Positions 56,855-64,000 of a stretch of 64,000 nt of DNA are shown here, piece after piece. The stretch is from Pseudomonas putida (GTDB lineage: Bacteria > Pseudomonadota > Gammaproteobacteria > Pseudomonadales > Pseudomonadaceae). Within the stretch, counting starts at the first letter, position 1. Every line of letters starts with the position of its first letter. The notes beneath the pieces were generated by a model, which was not told where the DNA came from, made no database searches, and worked only from the letters and a program-made list of their open reading frames with translations. Location: positions 2,578,001-2,642,000 of the forward strand of contig NZ_CP109603.1 in NCBI RefSeq assembly GCF_025905425.1, in the 5' to 3' direction. A program made the position numbers and the translations under genes.

Positions 56855-56872
56855 AAAAATGTCTACATTTTT
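56855..56872. promoter_or_regulatory. Palindromic GntR/FCD operator
   Basis: AAAAATGTCTACATTTTT, a near-perfect palindrome with ATGT...ACAT arms, lies between glaH and the divergent GntR gene. Its TGTnnACA core is the type bound by FCD-family regulators (CsiR/GlaR-like). Confidence 0.68.
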
Positions 56873-56963
56873 ATAAAACGAAGATAAATTGCACGTATGT
56901 CCATTGTTTTTCGTCCGCCAGCGGTTTCGGTATGATCGGCAAAACGTTTTGAGGAACAGGACC

Positions 56964-57659
56964 TTGGAAGCGCTCGCTCCCCGACAAAATTCAGCATTCA
57001 GCGGGTATGAGAGGCTCAAGAAGGACATCATCCGTGGCGTGTTCAAGCCTGGGGAAAAGCTCTTGATGAGCACCCTCAAGGATCGCTACGAGCTCGGCGT
57101 GGGGCCACTGCGCGAGGCACTCTCGCAGTTGGTGGCCGAGCACCTGGTGAATGCCATCAGCCAGAAAGGCTACCGTGTCGCGCCCATGTCACTGGCGGAG
57201 ATGAACGACATCTACGATGCCCGCGCCAACCTGGAAGCCATGATCATCAGCCTGGCCATCGAACGCGGCGACGACGCCTGGGAGGCCTCGGTGCTGGCCT
57301 GTTCGCATACCTTGGCCAAAGTAGTGGAAGTGAAAACCCGCGAGCAGCGCCTGGACGTCTGGGATGAGCGGCACAAGGCGTTCCACACCGCCATCGCCTC
57401 CGGTTGCGGCTCCAAGCACTTGCTGCAGGCCCGCACCTACCTGTTTGACCAGGCCGAGCGGTATCGTCATCTGTGGCTGACGCAGACGGTGTTTTCCGAG
57501 CAGGCCCTTGAACTCAAGCGCCAGGAGCACGCGGCGCTGGTCGATGCGATCCTGGCCCGTGACGCCAAGCGCGCCAGCGCCATGATGCACTCGCACCTGA
57601 TGACCCCCGTGCCGATCATTGCGCAGATCATGCATGCCGAGGGCATCGGGCGCGGGTAG
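56964..57659 (+). CDS. GntR/FCD regulator of glutarate genes (CsiR/GlaR-like)
   Basis: A 231-residue protein: winged HTH (YERLKKDIIRGVFKPGEKLL; GVGPLREALSQLVAEHLV; about 14-72) and a helical FCD domain (about 85-220) with ligand residues in DARANLEAM and HKAFHTAI. The start is TTG 56964 (GAGGA eight bases before); upstream in-frame sequence is not family-like. Divergent from glaH; probably a repressor released by L-2-hydroxyglutarate, as in E. coli CsiR. Confidence 0.88.
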   Translation: MEALAPRQNSAFSGYERLKKDIIRGVFKPGEKLLMSTLKDRYELGVGPLREALSQLVAEHLVNAISQKGYRVAPMSLAEMNDIYDARANLEAMIISLAIERGDDAWEASVLACSHTLAKVVEVKTREQRLDVWDERHKAFHTAIASGCGSKHLLQARTYLFDQAERYRHLWLTQTVFSEQALELKRQEHAALVDAILARDAKRASAMMHSHLMTPVPIIAQIMHAEGIGRG

Positions 57660-57665
57660 CGCCCC

Positions 57666-58109
57666 TCAAGCTGCAGCTTGGCGCTGGGCCATAGAGTGCC
57701 GGACCTTGTCGAACACCCAGTTGTACACCACGGTGTAGGGCAGGATGATCACGAAGAAGCCAAGCTCGACCATGAAGGCCTGGAGCAGTGAAATATCCAG
57801 CATCCAGGCCGCCACGGGCAGGCACCACACCACCAGCCCTGCCTCGAAGCCCAGGCCATGAACGACGCGCGCCCAGGCTTTCCAATACACCCGAGCGGTC
57901 TGCACGAACCGGTCGATCAGTGCGTTGTAGACCACGTTCCAGACCATGGCGATCACCGACAGGGTCACCGCCAGCCCACCCGCCGTTGCCAACGACTTGC
58001 CCAGTACCCAGGACAACAGCGGTGCGCACAGCAGCACAGCGAACAGTTCATAACCCACGGCATGGACCATACGTTCGGTGAAAGAGACCTTTTTCATCAC
58101 AGATTCCAT
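57666..58109 (-). CDS. PACE-family efflux protein
   Basis: A 147-residue membrane protein with four helices arranged as two repeats (bacterial transmembrane pair). The conserved Glu in HAVGYELFAV is present. PACE proteins such as AceI export chlorhexidine and polyamines. Start either ATG 58109 or 58097 (MKKVSFTER). A LysR gene is divergent and may regulate it. Confidence 0.87.
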   Translation of the reverse strand: MESVMKKVSFTERMVHAVGYELFAVLLCAPLLSWVLGKSLATAGGLAVTLSVIAMVWNVVYNALIDRFVQTARVYWKAWARVVHGLGFEAGLVVWCLPVAAWMLDISLLQAFMVELGFFVIILPYTVVYNWVFDKVRHSMAQRQAAA

Positions 58110-58190
58110 CGTTTGCTTAAGACGTGCTTCCTATTTTCTTTGATGGAACAGATACTCGCGACATAGCACCCATCGATTTTATCAATACCT

Positions 58191-59045
58191 ATGCGCTACT
58201 CACCCGAAGCCTTACTTGCCTTTGTCGAAGCCGCCTCGTTGGGCTCGTTCTCGGCGGCGGCCCGCAAACTCAAGAAAAGCCAGTCCACCGTCAGCATTGC
58301 CATTGCCAATTTCGAGGCTGATATCGGCTGCCCCCTGTTCGACCGGGGCGGGCGCCACCCCACGCTCAATGCCGCCGGGCGCCAGGTATTGCCCCATGTC
58401 GAAGCGATCCTCGATGCCAGTGCCGGGCTCGACGCGCTGTCGCTCAGGCTGGCTGAGCACGTTGAAGCGTTGGTCTCGGTGGTGATGTCCGACAGCTACA
58501 GCGTCACCTTCCAAAGCGCGGTCATGGCCGGCTTCGCACACAGCTACCCGCATACCGAGCTGCGTTGCGGGCCTTCGGAAGACGCTGATGTGATCGAGCT
58601 GGTGCAGCAGGACCTGGCCCAGATCGGCATTCTCGCCGCGCAGCGCCACTACCCCGCCGACGTCGCCGTGGCGCGCCTGCCTGAACAGGCGGAGTTTTGT
58701 GTGTATGTCAGCGCCGACCACCCGCTGGCGGCGCTGCGCACGGTGCAACGCCAGCACCTGGAGAGCGTGCGCCAGCTGTACATCAAGACCTACGCACCCA
58801 GCTTGCACCACGACCGCGGCCAGGCCTGGTCGGCGCCGGATTACCTGACTTTGCTGGAGTTCGCCGCCCGAGGTTTTGGCTGGGCAGAATTGCCCAAGGC
58901 GCTGGTCACGCGCTTTGGCAGCGGCCTGGTGGAGCTGCAGGTGACCGGTTATCCGCGGCGCGTCGACATGGACATCGCCTGGTCCCGCCGCCGCGCCCTC
59001 GGCCCAGCCGGGCAGTGGCTGGTGCAGCGGTTGCTGGGCGTGTAG
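58191..59045 (+). CDS. LysR-family regulator, divergent from the PACE gene
   Basis: A 284-residue LysR: HTH (MRYSPEALLAFVEAASLGSF; KKSQSTVSIAIANFE) and an effector domain with DSYSVTFQSAVMAGF. It is divergent from the PACE efflux gene, a common regulator position, and upstream of hyuBA by 182 nt. Confidence 0.9.
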   Translation: MRYSPEALLAFVEAASLGSFSAAARKLKKSQSTVSIAIANFEADIGCPLFDRGGRHPTLNAAGRQVLPHVEAILDASAGLDALSLRLAEHVEALVSVVMSDSYSVTFQSAVMAGFAHSYPHTELRCGPSEDADVIELVQQDLAQIGILAAQRHYPADVAVARLPEQAEFCVYVSADHPLAALRTVQRQHLESVRQLYIKTYAPSLHHDRGQAWSAPDYLTLLEFAARGFGWAELPKALVTRFGSGLVELQVTGYPRRVDMDIAWSRRRALGPAGQWLVQRLLGV

Positions 59046-59227
59046 TCAATCGCCCAGACAATACTGAACAATGTGGGAGCTGAAACCGCCCAAACAACAG
59101 TGCACCCAAGCGCAACAAGCAGTACACCCACCGACAAGTCAGCCACCCCGCTCCCCCCGTAGCCTGTCACCACGCGCCGATCACTGCGGCACGCACCCAA
59201 AAGCACAAGAAGAAACGTTGGTGACCT

Positions 59228-60973
59228 ATGAAAACAGTAGATCCGATCACCCTTGCGGTTGTCCGGGGTGCGCTGGAGACAGCGCAGCGCGAAATGACTC
59301 TGACCCTGGAAAAGACCGGCCGCTCCAGTGTGTTCAACCTGGCCCATGACTACTCGAACTCGCTGTTCGACCATCTCCCCGAAATGATCCTGCAAGGCCA
59401 GGACATCCCTATCCACCTGGGCTCGCTGATTCCCGCCATGAAATGCGTGGCCGCGTTTTTTGGTGACGACATCGCCGAGGGCGACGTGATCTACCACAAC
59501 GACCCAGCGTACAAGGGCAGCCACATCCTCGACTGCTGCATGTACAAGCCGGTGTACTACCAGGGCCAGCTGGTGTTCTGGACCGTGTGCAAGGGCCACC
59601 TGACCGACATCGGCGGCCCGGTACCGGCCGGCTACAACCCGGACGCCAAGGAGATCTACGCCGAGGGTTTGCGCATCCCCCCCGTCAAGCTGTGGGAAAA
59701 GGGCAAGCGCCGGGAGGACGTGATCAACTTCATGCTCACCAACATGCGCGCCCGCCCGTATCAGGAGGGCGACCTCAACGCCCAGTACGGTGCCTGCAAG
59801 GTCGGTGAACGGCACCTGCTCGACTTGCTCGACAAGTATGGCGTGGAGCAGGTACGTGCTTGTATCGCCGAGCTGAAGAACATGGCCGACCGCCATATGC
59901 GCGCCCTGCTGCGCGACGTACCGGACGGCCACTACAGCGGCACCGCCGTGCTCGAAGACTCAGGCCATGGCCTGGGCGAGCTGGCCATCACCGCCCATGT
60001 CGAGGTCCGCGGCGAGCAAGCCCACGTGCGCATCGAAAGCCCCCCGCAGGTGCCCTACTTCATCAACTCTTACGAGGGCAACTCGGTTTCCGGTGTGTAC
60101 CTTGGCTTGATGATGTTCGCCCAGGTCGCGCCGCCCTACAACGAAGGCCTGTATCGCTGCGTCACGGTCGACGTCGGCGCCAGGGGCACCCTGTGCAATG
60201 CGCAGGAGCCAGCGCCCCACGTCAACTGCACCACCACCCCGATGGAAACCTTGGCCGATGCCGTGCGCACGGCGCTGGAGCAGGCATCGCCGCAGCGGGT
60301 CACCGCCTCCTGGGGCCATACCAGCGGCATCAACATCGCCGGCCACGACCCACGCAATGGCAACAGCGAGTACGTCACCATGGTGCTGGCCTCGATCATT
60401 GCCGGTGCTGGCGCCAACAAGGTCATGGATGGCTGGCATGCGTGCGGGCCATTGTGTTGCTTCGGCGCGCTGATGAGCGGTGACATCGAGCTGCTCGAAC
60501 ATGCCTATCCGATACTCATCCACCGCTACAGCCTGATGGCCGACAGTGGCGGCGCGGGTGAGTTTCGCGGCGGCTCAGGCACCCGCCTGGAAATCGAGCC
60601 GCTGCAGCACGCGATGACCGTGGTCGGCTTCGGCGAAGGCCGCCAATTGCCCACCGCCGGCGCCGCCGGAGCACGCAATGCCCTGCTGCAGCCCAAGCTC
60701 GGCCGCTTGATCCACCGCCACGCCGATGGCACCGAAGACCACTACACCCAGAACCCCATGCTCACCCTCCAGCCCGGCGAGCGGATCATCAACATCAACC
60801 CAGGCGGCGGCGGTTACGGCGACCCGCTGCGCCGCCCGGTGGCCGCCGTGCTGCAAGACCTGCGCAACGGCCTGGTCTCGCCCCAGGGCGCAGCCCTGGA
60901 ATACGGTGTGATCGTCGATGCCGACGGCCACCTCGACGAAACCGCCACTCACCTTGCCCGCGACCTGCACTGA
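59228..60973 (+). CDS. hyuB: Hydantoinase/oxoprolinase subunit B
   Basis: A 581-residue protein of the HyuB family: opens VDPITLAVVRGALETAQREM, with HNDPAYKGSHILD-type metal segment (about 90) and Gly-rich end (NPGGGGYGDP). With HyuA it hydrolyses a cyclic amide (hydantoin or 5-oxoproline) using ATP. B precedes A here. The exact substrate is unclear. Confidence 0.92.
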   Translation: MKTVDPITLAVVRGALETAQREMTLTLEKTGRSSVFNLAHDYSNSLFDHLPEMILQGQDIPIHLGSLIPAMKCVAAFFGDDIAEGDVIYHNDPAYKGSHILDCCMYKPVYYQGQLVFWTVCKGHLTDIGGPVPAGYNPDAKEIYAEGLRIPPVKLWEKGKRREDVINFMLTNMRARPYQEGDLNAQYGACKVGERHLLDLLDKYGVEQVRACIAELKNMADRHMRALLRDVPDGHYSGTAVLEDSGHGLGELAITAHVEVRGEQAHVRIESPPQVPYFINSYEGNSVSGVYLGLMMFAQVAPPYNEGLYRCVTVDVGARGTLCNAQEPAPHVNCTTTPMETLADAVRTALEQASPQRVTASWGHTSGINIAGHDPRNGNSEYVTMVLASIIAGAGANKVMDGWHACGPLCCFGALMSGDIELLEHAYPILIHRYSLMADSGGAGEFRGGSGTRLEIEPLQHAMTVVGFGEGRQLPTAGAAGARNALLQPKLGRLIHRHADGTEDHYTQNPMLTLQPGERIININPGGGGYGDPLRRPVAAVLQDLRNGLVSPQGAALEYGVIVDADGHLDETATHLARDLH

Positions 60974-60986
60974 CCGGAGACCCATC

Positions 60987-63071
60987 ATGCGCAATCAATA
61001 TCGCCTGGGCATCGACGCCGGCGGCACCTTCACCGACTTCATCCTGGCTGACCGCGATGGCGGTGTGCAGCTGTTCAAAGCCCCTTCCACACCGCAGGAT
61101 GGCACCCTGGCCATTCGCGCTGGCCTTGCGCAGATCGCCGACGCCACCGGCCGCACGCCGGCCGAAATCATCGCCAACTGCGACCTGTGCATCAACGGCA
61201 CCACCGTCGCTCTCAACGCCTTGATCGAACGCACCGGCGTCAAGGTCGGCCTGCTGTGCACCGAGGGCCACGAAGACAGCCTGGAAATCCGCCTGGGCCA
61301 CAAGGAAGAGGGCCACCGCTATGACGCCCACTACCCGCCGGCGCACATGCTCGCCCCGCGCCACCTGCGTCGCCCGATCGGTGGCCGCATCCTTGGCGAT
61401 GGCCGCGAACACAGCCCGCTGGACGAACGCGCCGTGCACGAGGCCATCGACTACTTCCGTGCCGAGGGCGTGGAGGCGGTGGCCATTTCCTTCCTCTGGT
61501 CGGTACGCAACCCCCGCCATGAACAGCGTGCCGCCGAGCTGGTACGGGCCGCGCTGCCTGGGGTGTTCGTCTGCACAGGTGTCGAGGTCTTCCCGCAAAT
61601 CCGCGAATACACCCGCACCTCCACCACCGTGGTCAACGCCTACCTGAGCCCGGTGATGGCGCGCTACGTGGAACGCATCGACAGCCTGTTCGAAGAACTC
61701 GGCGCCCAGCAACCGGTGCGCTACTTCCAATCCAACGGTGGCCTGGCACCCGGCCACTTGATGCGCGAGCGTGCGGTCAACGCCATCAACTCCGGCCCGG
61801 CCTCGGCGCCCCAGGCCGGGCTCTCGGTGGCCCGCCCGTTTGGCATCGACAACGTCATCACCGTGGACATGGGCGGCACCTCGTTCGACATCACCCTGAC
61901 CAACGCTGGGCGCACCAACTTCAGCAAGGACGTGGACTTTCTGCGCCAGCGTATCGGCGTGCCGATGATCCAAGTGGAAACCCTTGGCGCCGGTGGCGGC
62001 TCCATCGCTCACCTCGACGAGTTCGGCATGCTACAGGTCGGCCCCCGCAGTGCTGGCGCCAAGCCTGGGCCAGTGTGCTACGGCAAAGGTGGCAGTGAGC
62101 CCACCGTGACCGACGCCAACCTGGCCCTGGGTTACCTGCCGGACGGCGCGCTGCTGGGCGGCAGCATTCGGCTGAACCGCCAGGCTGCGCTGGACGCCAT
62201 CCGCAGCAAGATCGCCGAGCCGTTGGGCATCAGCGTGGAGCGCGCCGCGTTTGGCATCACCACCCTGGTCAACTTGAACATGGTCAACGGCATCCGCCGT
62301 GTCTCCATCGAACGCGGCCATGACCCGCGCGACTTCGCCCTGATCGGTGCTGGCGGCGCTGCAGGGATGCACGTGGTGCGCCTGGCCGAAGAAATTGGCA
62401 TGCACACTGTGCTGATCCCCAAAGTGGCGTCAGGGCTGTGCGCGTTCGGCCAGATCCTTTCGGATGTGCGTTACGACCAACTGACCAGCTTGGCGATGCG
62501 CCTGGACGCCGAACACGCGGACCTCGCACAGCTGAACCAGGCCCTTGCCGAGTTGCGCCAGCAAGGCCTGGCGAACCTGCGCGAAGACGGTTTCGGCGAC
62601 CAGGCCAGCAGTTGCCACTACACCCTGGAGATGCGCTACGGGGGGCAGATCCATGAGTGCAGCGTGGAGCTGGAACGCCACTCATTGGACCGCGACGGGC
62701 TGGCGGCGCTGATCGAGGCCTTCCATGTGCGCCACCAGACGCTGTACTCGTACAGCGAGCCCGCGAGCCCGGTAGAGCTGGTCAACCTGGAGTGCTCGGT
62801 GATCGGCCATCTGCCCCGCCCGCCCCAGCCAACGCTGCAAGGGCCGGCCCAGCCATCGGCGGCCGTCCCGGAGGGCGAGCGCCCGATGCTGTTCAGTGCC
62901 GATAGCGAGTGGCAGCAGACCCCGGTGTTCAACGGTAACCACCTGCTGCCCGGGCAGACGGTGCAAGGCCCCTGTGTGATCGAGGAGGACACCACCAACA
63001 TCGTCGTGCCACCAGGCTGGCAGGCATGCCTGGAGCCTTCGGCCACTTACCGGGTGACACGCGGGGCTTGA
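60987..63071 (+). CDS. hyuA: Hydantoinase/oxoprolinase subunit A
   Basis: A 694-residue protein beginning YRLGIDAGGTFTDFIL, the ATP-binding opening of HyuA; NGTTVALNALIERTG (about 70) and VDMGGTSFDITL (about 293) are other family markers. Start ATG 60987 has CCGGAGA before it. It ends in a terminator at 63104-63134. No transporter or amidase is nearby, so the substrate is open. Confidence 0.92.
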   Translation: MRNQYRLGIDAGGTFTDFILADRDGGVQLFKAPSTPQDGTLAIRAGLAQIADATGRTPAEIIANCDLCINGTTVALNALIERTGVKVGLLCTEGHEDSLEIRLGHKEEGHRYDAHYPPAHMLAPRHLRRPIGGRILGDGREHSPLDERAVHEAIDYFRAEGVEAVAISFLWSVRNPRHEQRAAELVRAALPGVFVCTGVEVFPQIREYTRTSTTVVNAYLSPVMARYVERIDSLFEELGAQQPVRYFQSNGGLAPGHLMRERAVNAINSGPASAPQAGLSVARPFGIDNVITVDMGGTSFDITLTNAGRTNFSKDVDFLRQRIGVPMIQVETLGAGGGSIAHLDEFGMLQVGPRSAGAKPGPVCYGKGGSEPTVTDANLALGYLPDGALLGGSIRLNRQAALDAIRSKIAEPLGISVERAAFGITTLVNLNMVNGIRRVSIERGHDPRDFALIGAGGAAGMHVVRLAEEIGMHTVLIPKVASGLCAFGQILSDVRYDQLTSLAMRLDAEHADLAQLNQALAELRQQGLANLREDGFGDQASSCHYTLEMRYGGQIHECSVELERHSLDRDGLAALIEAFHVRHQTLYSYSEPASPVELVNLECSVIGHLPRPPQPTLQGPAQPSAAVPEGERPMLFSADSEWQQTPVFNGNHLLPGQTVQGPCVIEEDTTNIVVPPGWQACLEPSATYRVTRGA

Positions 63072-63103
63072 TCAAAGGGTCGGCTCGCGCCGATCATGGG
63101 CCT

Positions 63104-63134
63104 GCCCGGCAGCATTGCGCTGCCGGGCTTTTTT
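63104..63134 (+). terminator. Rho-independent terminator after hyuA
   Basis: GCCCGGCAGC (63104-63113) pairs perfectly with GCTGCCGGGC (63119-63128) across a 5-nt loop, followed by six T. Confidence 0.93.
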
Positions 63135-63213
63135 GCACAATAACAAGAGCTGCTTGAGTAGCTTGCCTGCAGTTCCTTTTTTCAATGCTGCCCTCTTTGA
63201 AAAAGGACAACCC

Positions 63214-64000
63214 ATGCCCACAGAACTTTCGACCCACGGTTGGCCGCAGCCGGAACGCCAGGCACGCTGGGCCGAAGCGATCAGCGACACTTACTTCCCA
63301 TTGAGCCTGGAGTTTGCCGCCGAACAGCCATTCGATGGCCACCTGCAGCGCTGGAGCACACCCAGTACGCCGCTGAGTCTGTCGCGCCTGCGCTCCAGCC
63401 AGCTCGGCTATTCACGTAGCAAGGCACACATTGGCCAGGACCATGACGCGTTCTACCTGGTTACGGTGCCCAGCCGCAGCGAGGTGCACTTCGAACAGGA
63501 CGGCCACCAGTTGAGCTGCCGCCCAGGCGGCTTTATCGTCGAGCGCGGCGACGCGCCTTACCGCTTCCATTACCGGGCCGAGAATGACCTGTGGGTGCTG
63601 AAACTGCCTGAACGCGCGCTCAAGGCCAACTTGCTCGGGCACAAGCGCTACACCCGCCACTGCTTCGATGCCAGCCAAGGCCTTGGGCGCATTTTCGTCG
63701 AACAACTGGACCTCTGCGCACGCCACTTCGACGCAAGCCCCGCGGCCGCCCGCCATCTGCTGCTGGAGCAGGCCAGTGCGACGCTGCTGCTGGCCTTGCA
63801 ACAGGACGAGCGGGTGCTTGGCAGTGAGGGCTCCAACCTCAGTACACTGCACCTGACCCGCGTCGAGCACTACGTGCTGCAAAACCTCGGCGACCCCGAC
63901 CTGTCACCGCAAGCCATCGCCACCGCCTGCGGCCTGTCATTGCGCTATTTGCACAAACTGTTTGCGATCACGCCCTACACCTTGGGCGAATGGGTGCGCC
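63214..64000 (+). CDS. AraC-family regulator, truncated by window edge
   Basis: The first 262 residues of an AraC/XylS regulator. An N-terminal AraC-binding-like domain (about 30-200) and the start of the C-terminal HTH (PQAIATACGLSLRYLHKLF, about 230-248) are visible; the second helix-turn-helix lies beyond the edge. Start ATG 63214 has AAAAGGAC before it. Function unknown; the terminator upstream separates it from hyuBA. Confidence 0.88.
   Translation, partial: MPTELSTHGWPQPERQARWAEAISDTYFPLSLEFAAEQPFDGHLQRWSTPSTPLSLSRLRSSQLGYSRSKAHIGQDHDAFYLVTVPSRSEVHFEQDGHQLSCRPGGFIVERGDAPYRFHYRAENDLWVLKLPERALKANLLGHKRYTRHCFDASQGLGRIFVEQLDLCARHFDASPAAARHLLLEQASATLLLALQQDERVLGSEGSNLSTLHLTRVEHYVLQNLGDPDLSPQAIATACGLSLRYLHKLFAITPYTLGEWVR

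Overview
The window is about 64 kb of GC-rich DNA with Pseudomonas-style REP elements (the GTGGGAGCGGGC / GCCCGCTCCCAC pairs). Its gene content points to the Pseudomonas putida group: an mnxG-type giant multicopper oxidase, a biotin-independent malonate decarboxylase cluster, and a neighbourhood of proP, second hemB, RIO-type kinase, gabP, lhgO and glaH. I see no tRNA, rRNA, integrase, transposase or CRISPR array.

Layout. (1) 1-17180, all on the minus strand: a manganese-oxidation block. mnxG (1953 aa) is followed by a YVTN beta-propeller protein, two SCO-type copper chaperones, a cytochrome c/periplasmic-binding fusion and a SurA-N-like chaperone. After a 251-nt gap come a receiver-domain protein and a GspE/PilMNOPQ-like secretion set, whose secretin runs off the left edge. 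I found a good sigma54 (-24/-12) promoter before mnxG and another in the gap before the receiver gene. Upstream of each lie paired palindromes; three of the four fit TTCCCC-N6-GGGGAA (one with a terminal mismatch). This suggests a single enhancer-binding protein coordinates enzyme and export machinery. (2) 17181-24541 minus: mdcABCDEGH plus the madLM malonate transporter, without an adjacent mdcR. (3) 24855-28139: an acyl-CoA pair (HIBCH-like hydrolase and acyl-CoA dehydrogenase) and a LysR regulator. (4) 28265-31377: a DUF2790 secreted protein, a TrmK-like tRNA methyltransferase, another methyltransferase and an AT-richer two-gene cassette (acetyltransferase-like protein plus a 65-aa protein). 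(5) 31490-35289: malate:quinone oxidoreductase, then a two-gene radical-SAM DNA-repair operon preceded by a textbook LexA box. (6) 35294-39363: a VasX/BTH_I2691-type T6SS effector with a DUF6708 partner, AT-rich, preceded by a long nested inverted repeat. (7) 39364-43109: pxpABC (5-oxoprolinase) with a divergent LysR. (8) 43211-49942: trehalose-synthase-like GH13, RibE paralogue, DUF1275 protein, SDR, LysR and ProP. (9) 50040-50745: an array of about four 178-179-bp repeats, each carrying an inverted REP pair. (10) 50750-57659: zinc-type HemB, RIO kinase, GabP-like permease, and lhgO/glaH of the glutarate route with a divergent GntR/FCD regulator. (11) 57666-64000: PACE efflux protein, LysR, hydantoinase/oxoprolinase hyuB-hyuA ending in a clear terminator, and an AraC regulator cut by the right edge.

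How the parts work together. The strongest story is the left 17 kb: a copper oxidase, copper-loading proteins, electron-transfer and folding helpers, and a dedicated secretion apparatus under what look like twin sigma54 promoters. The rest is mainly modular carbon metabolism (malonate, oxoproline, glutarate, branched-chain acyl-CoA), each module with its own regulator. Small accessory insertions (GNAT cassette, T6SS effector, REP arrays) sit between modules. Two REP pairs have landed inside genes (the pilP-like gene and mdcB) without breaking the frame.
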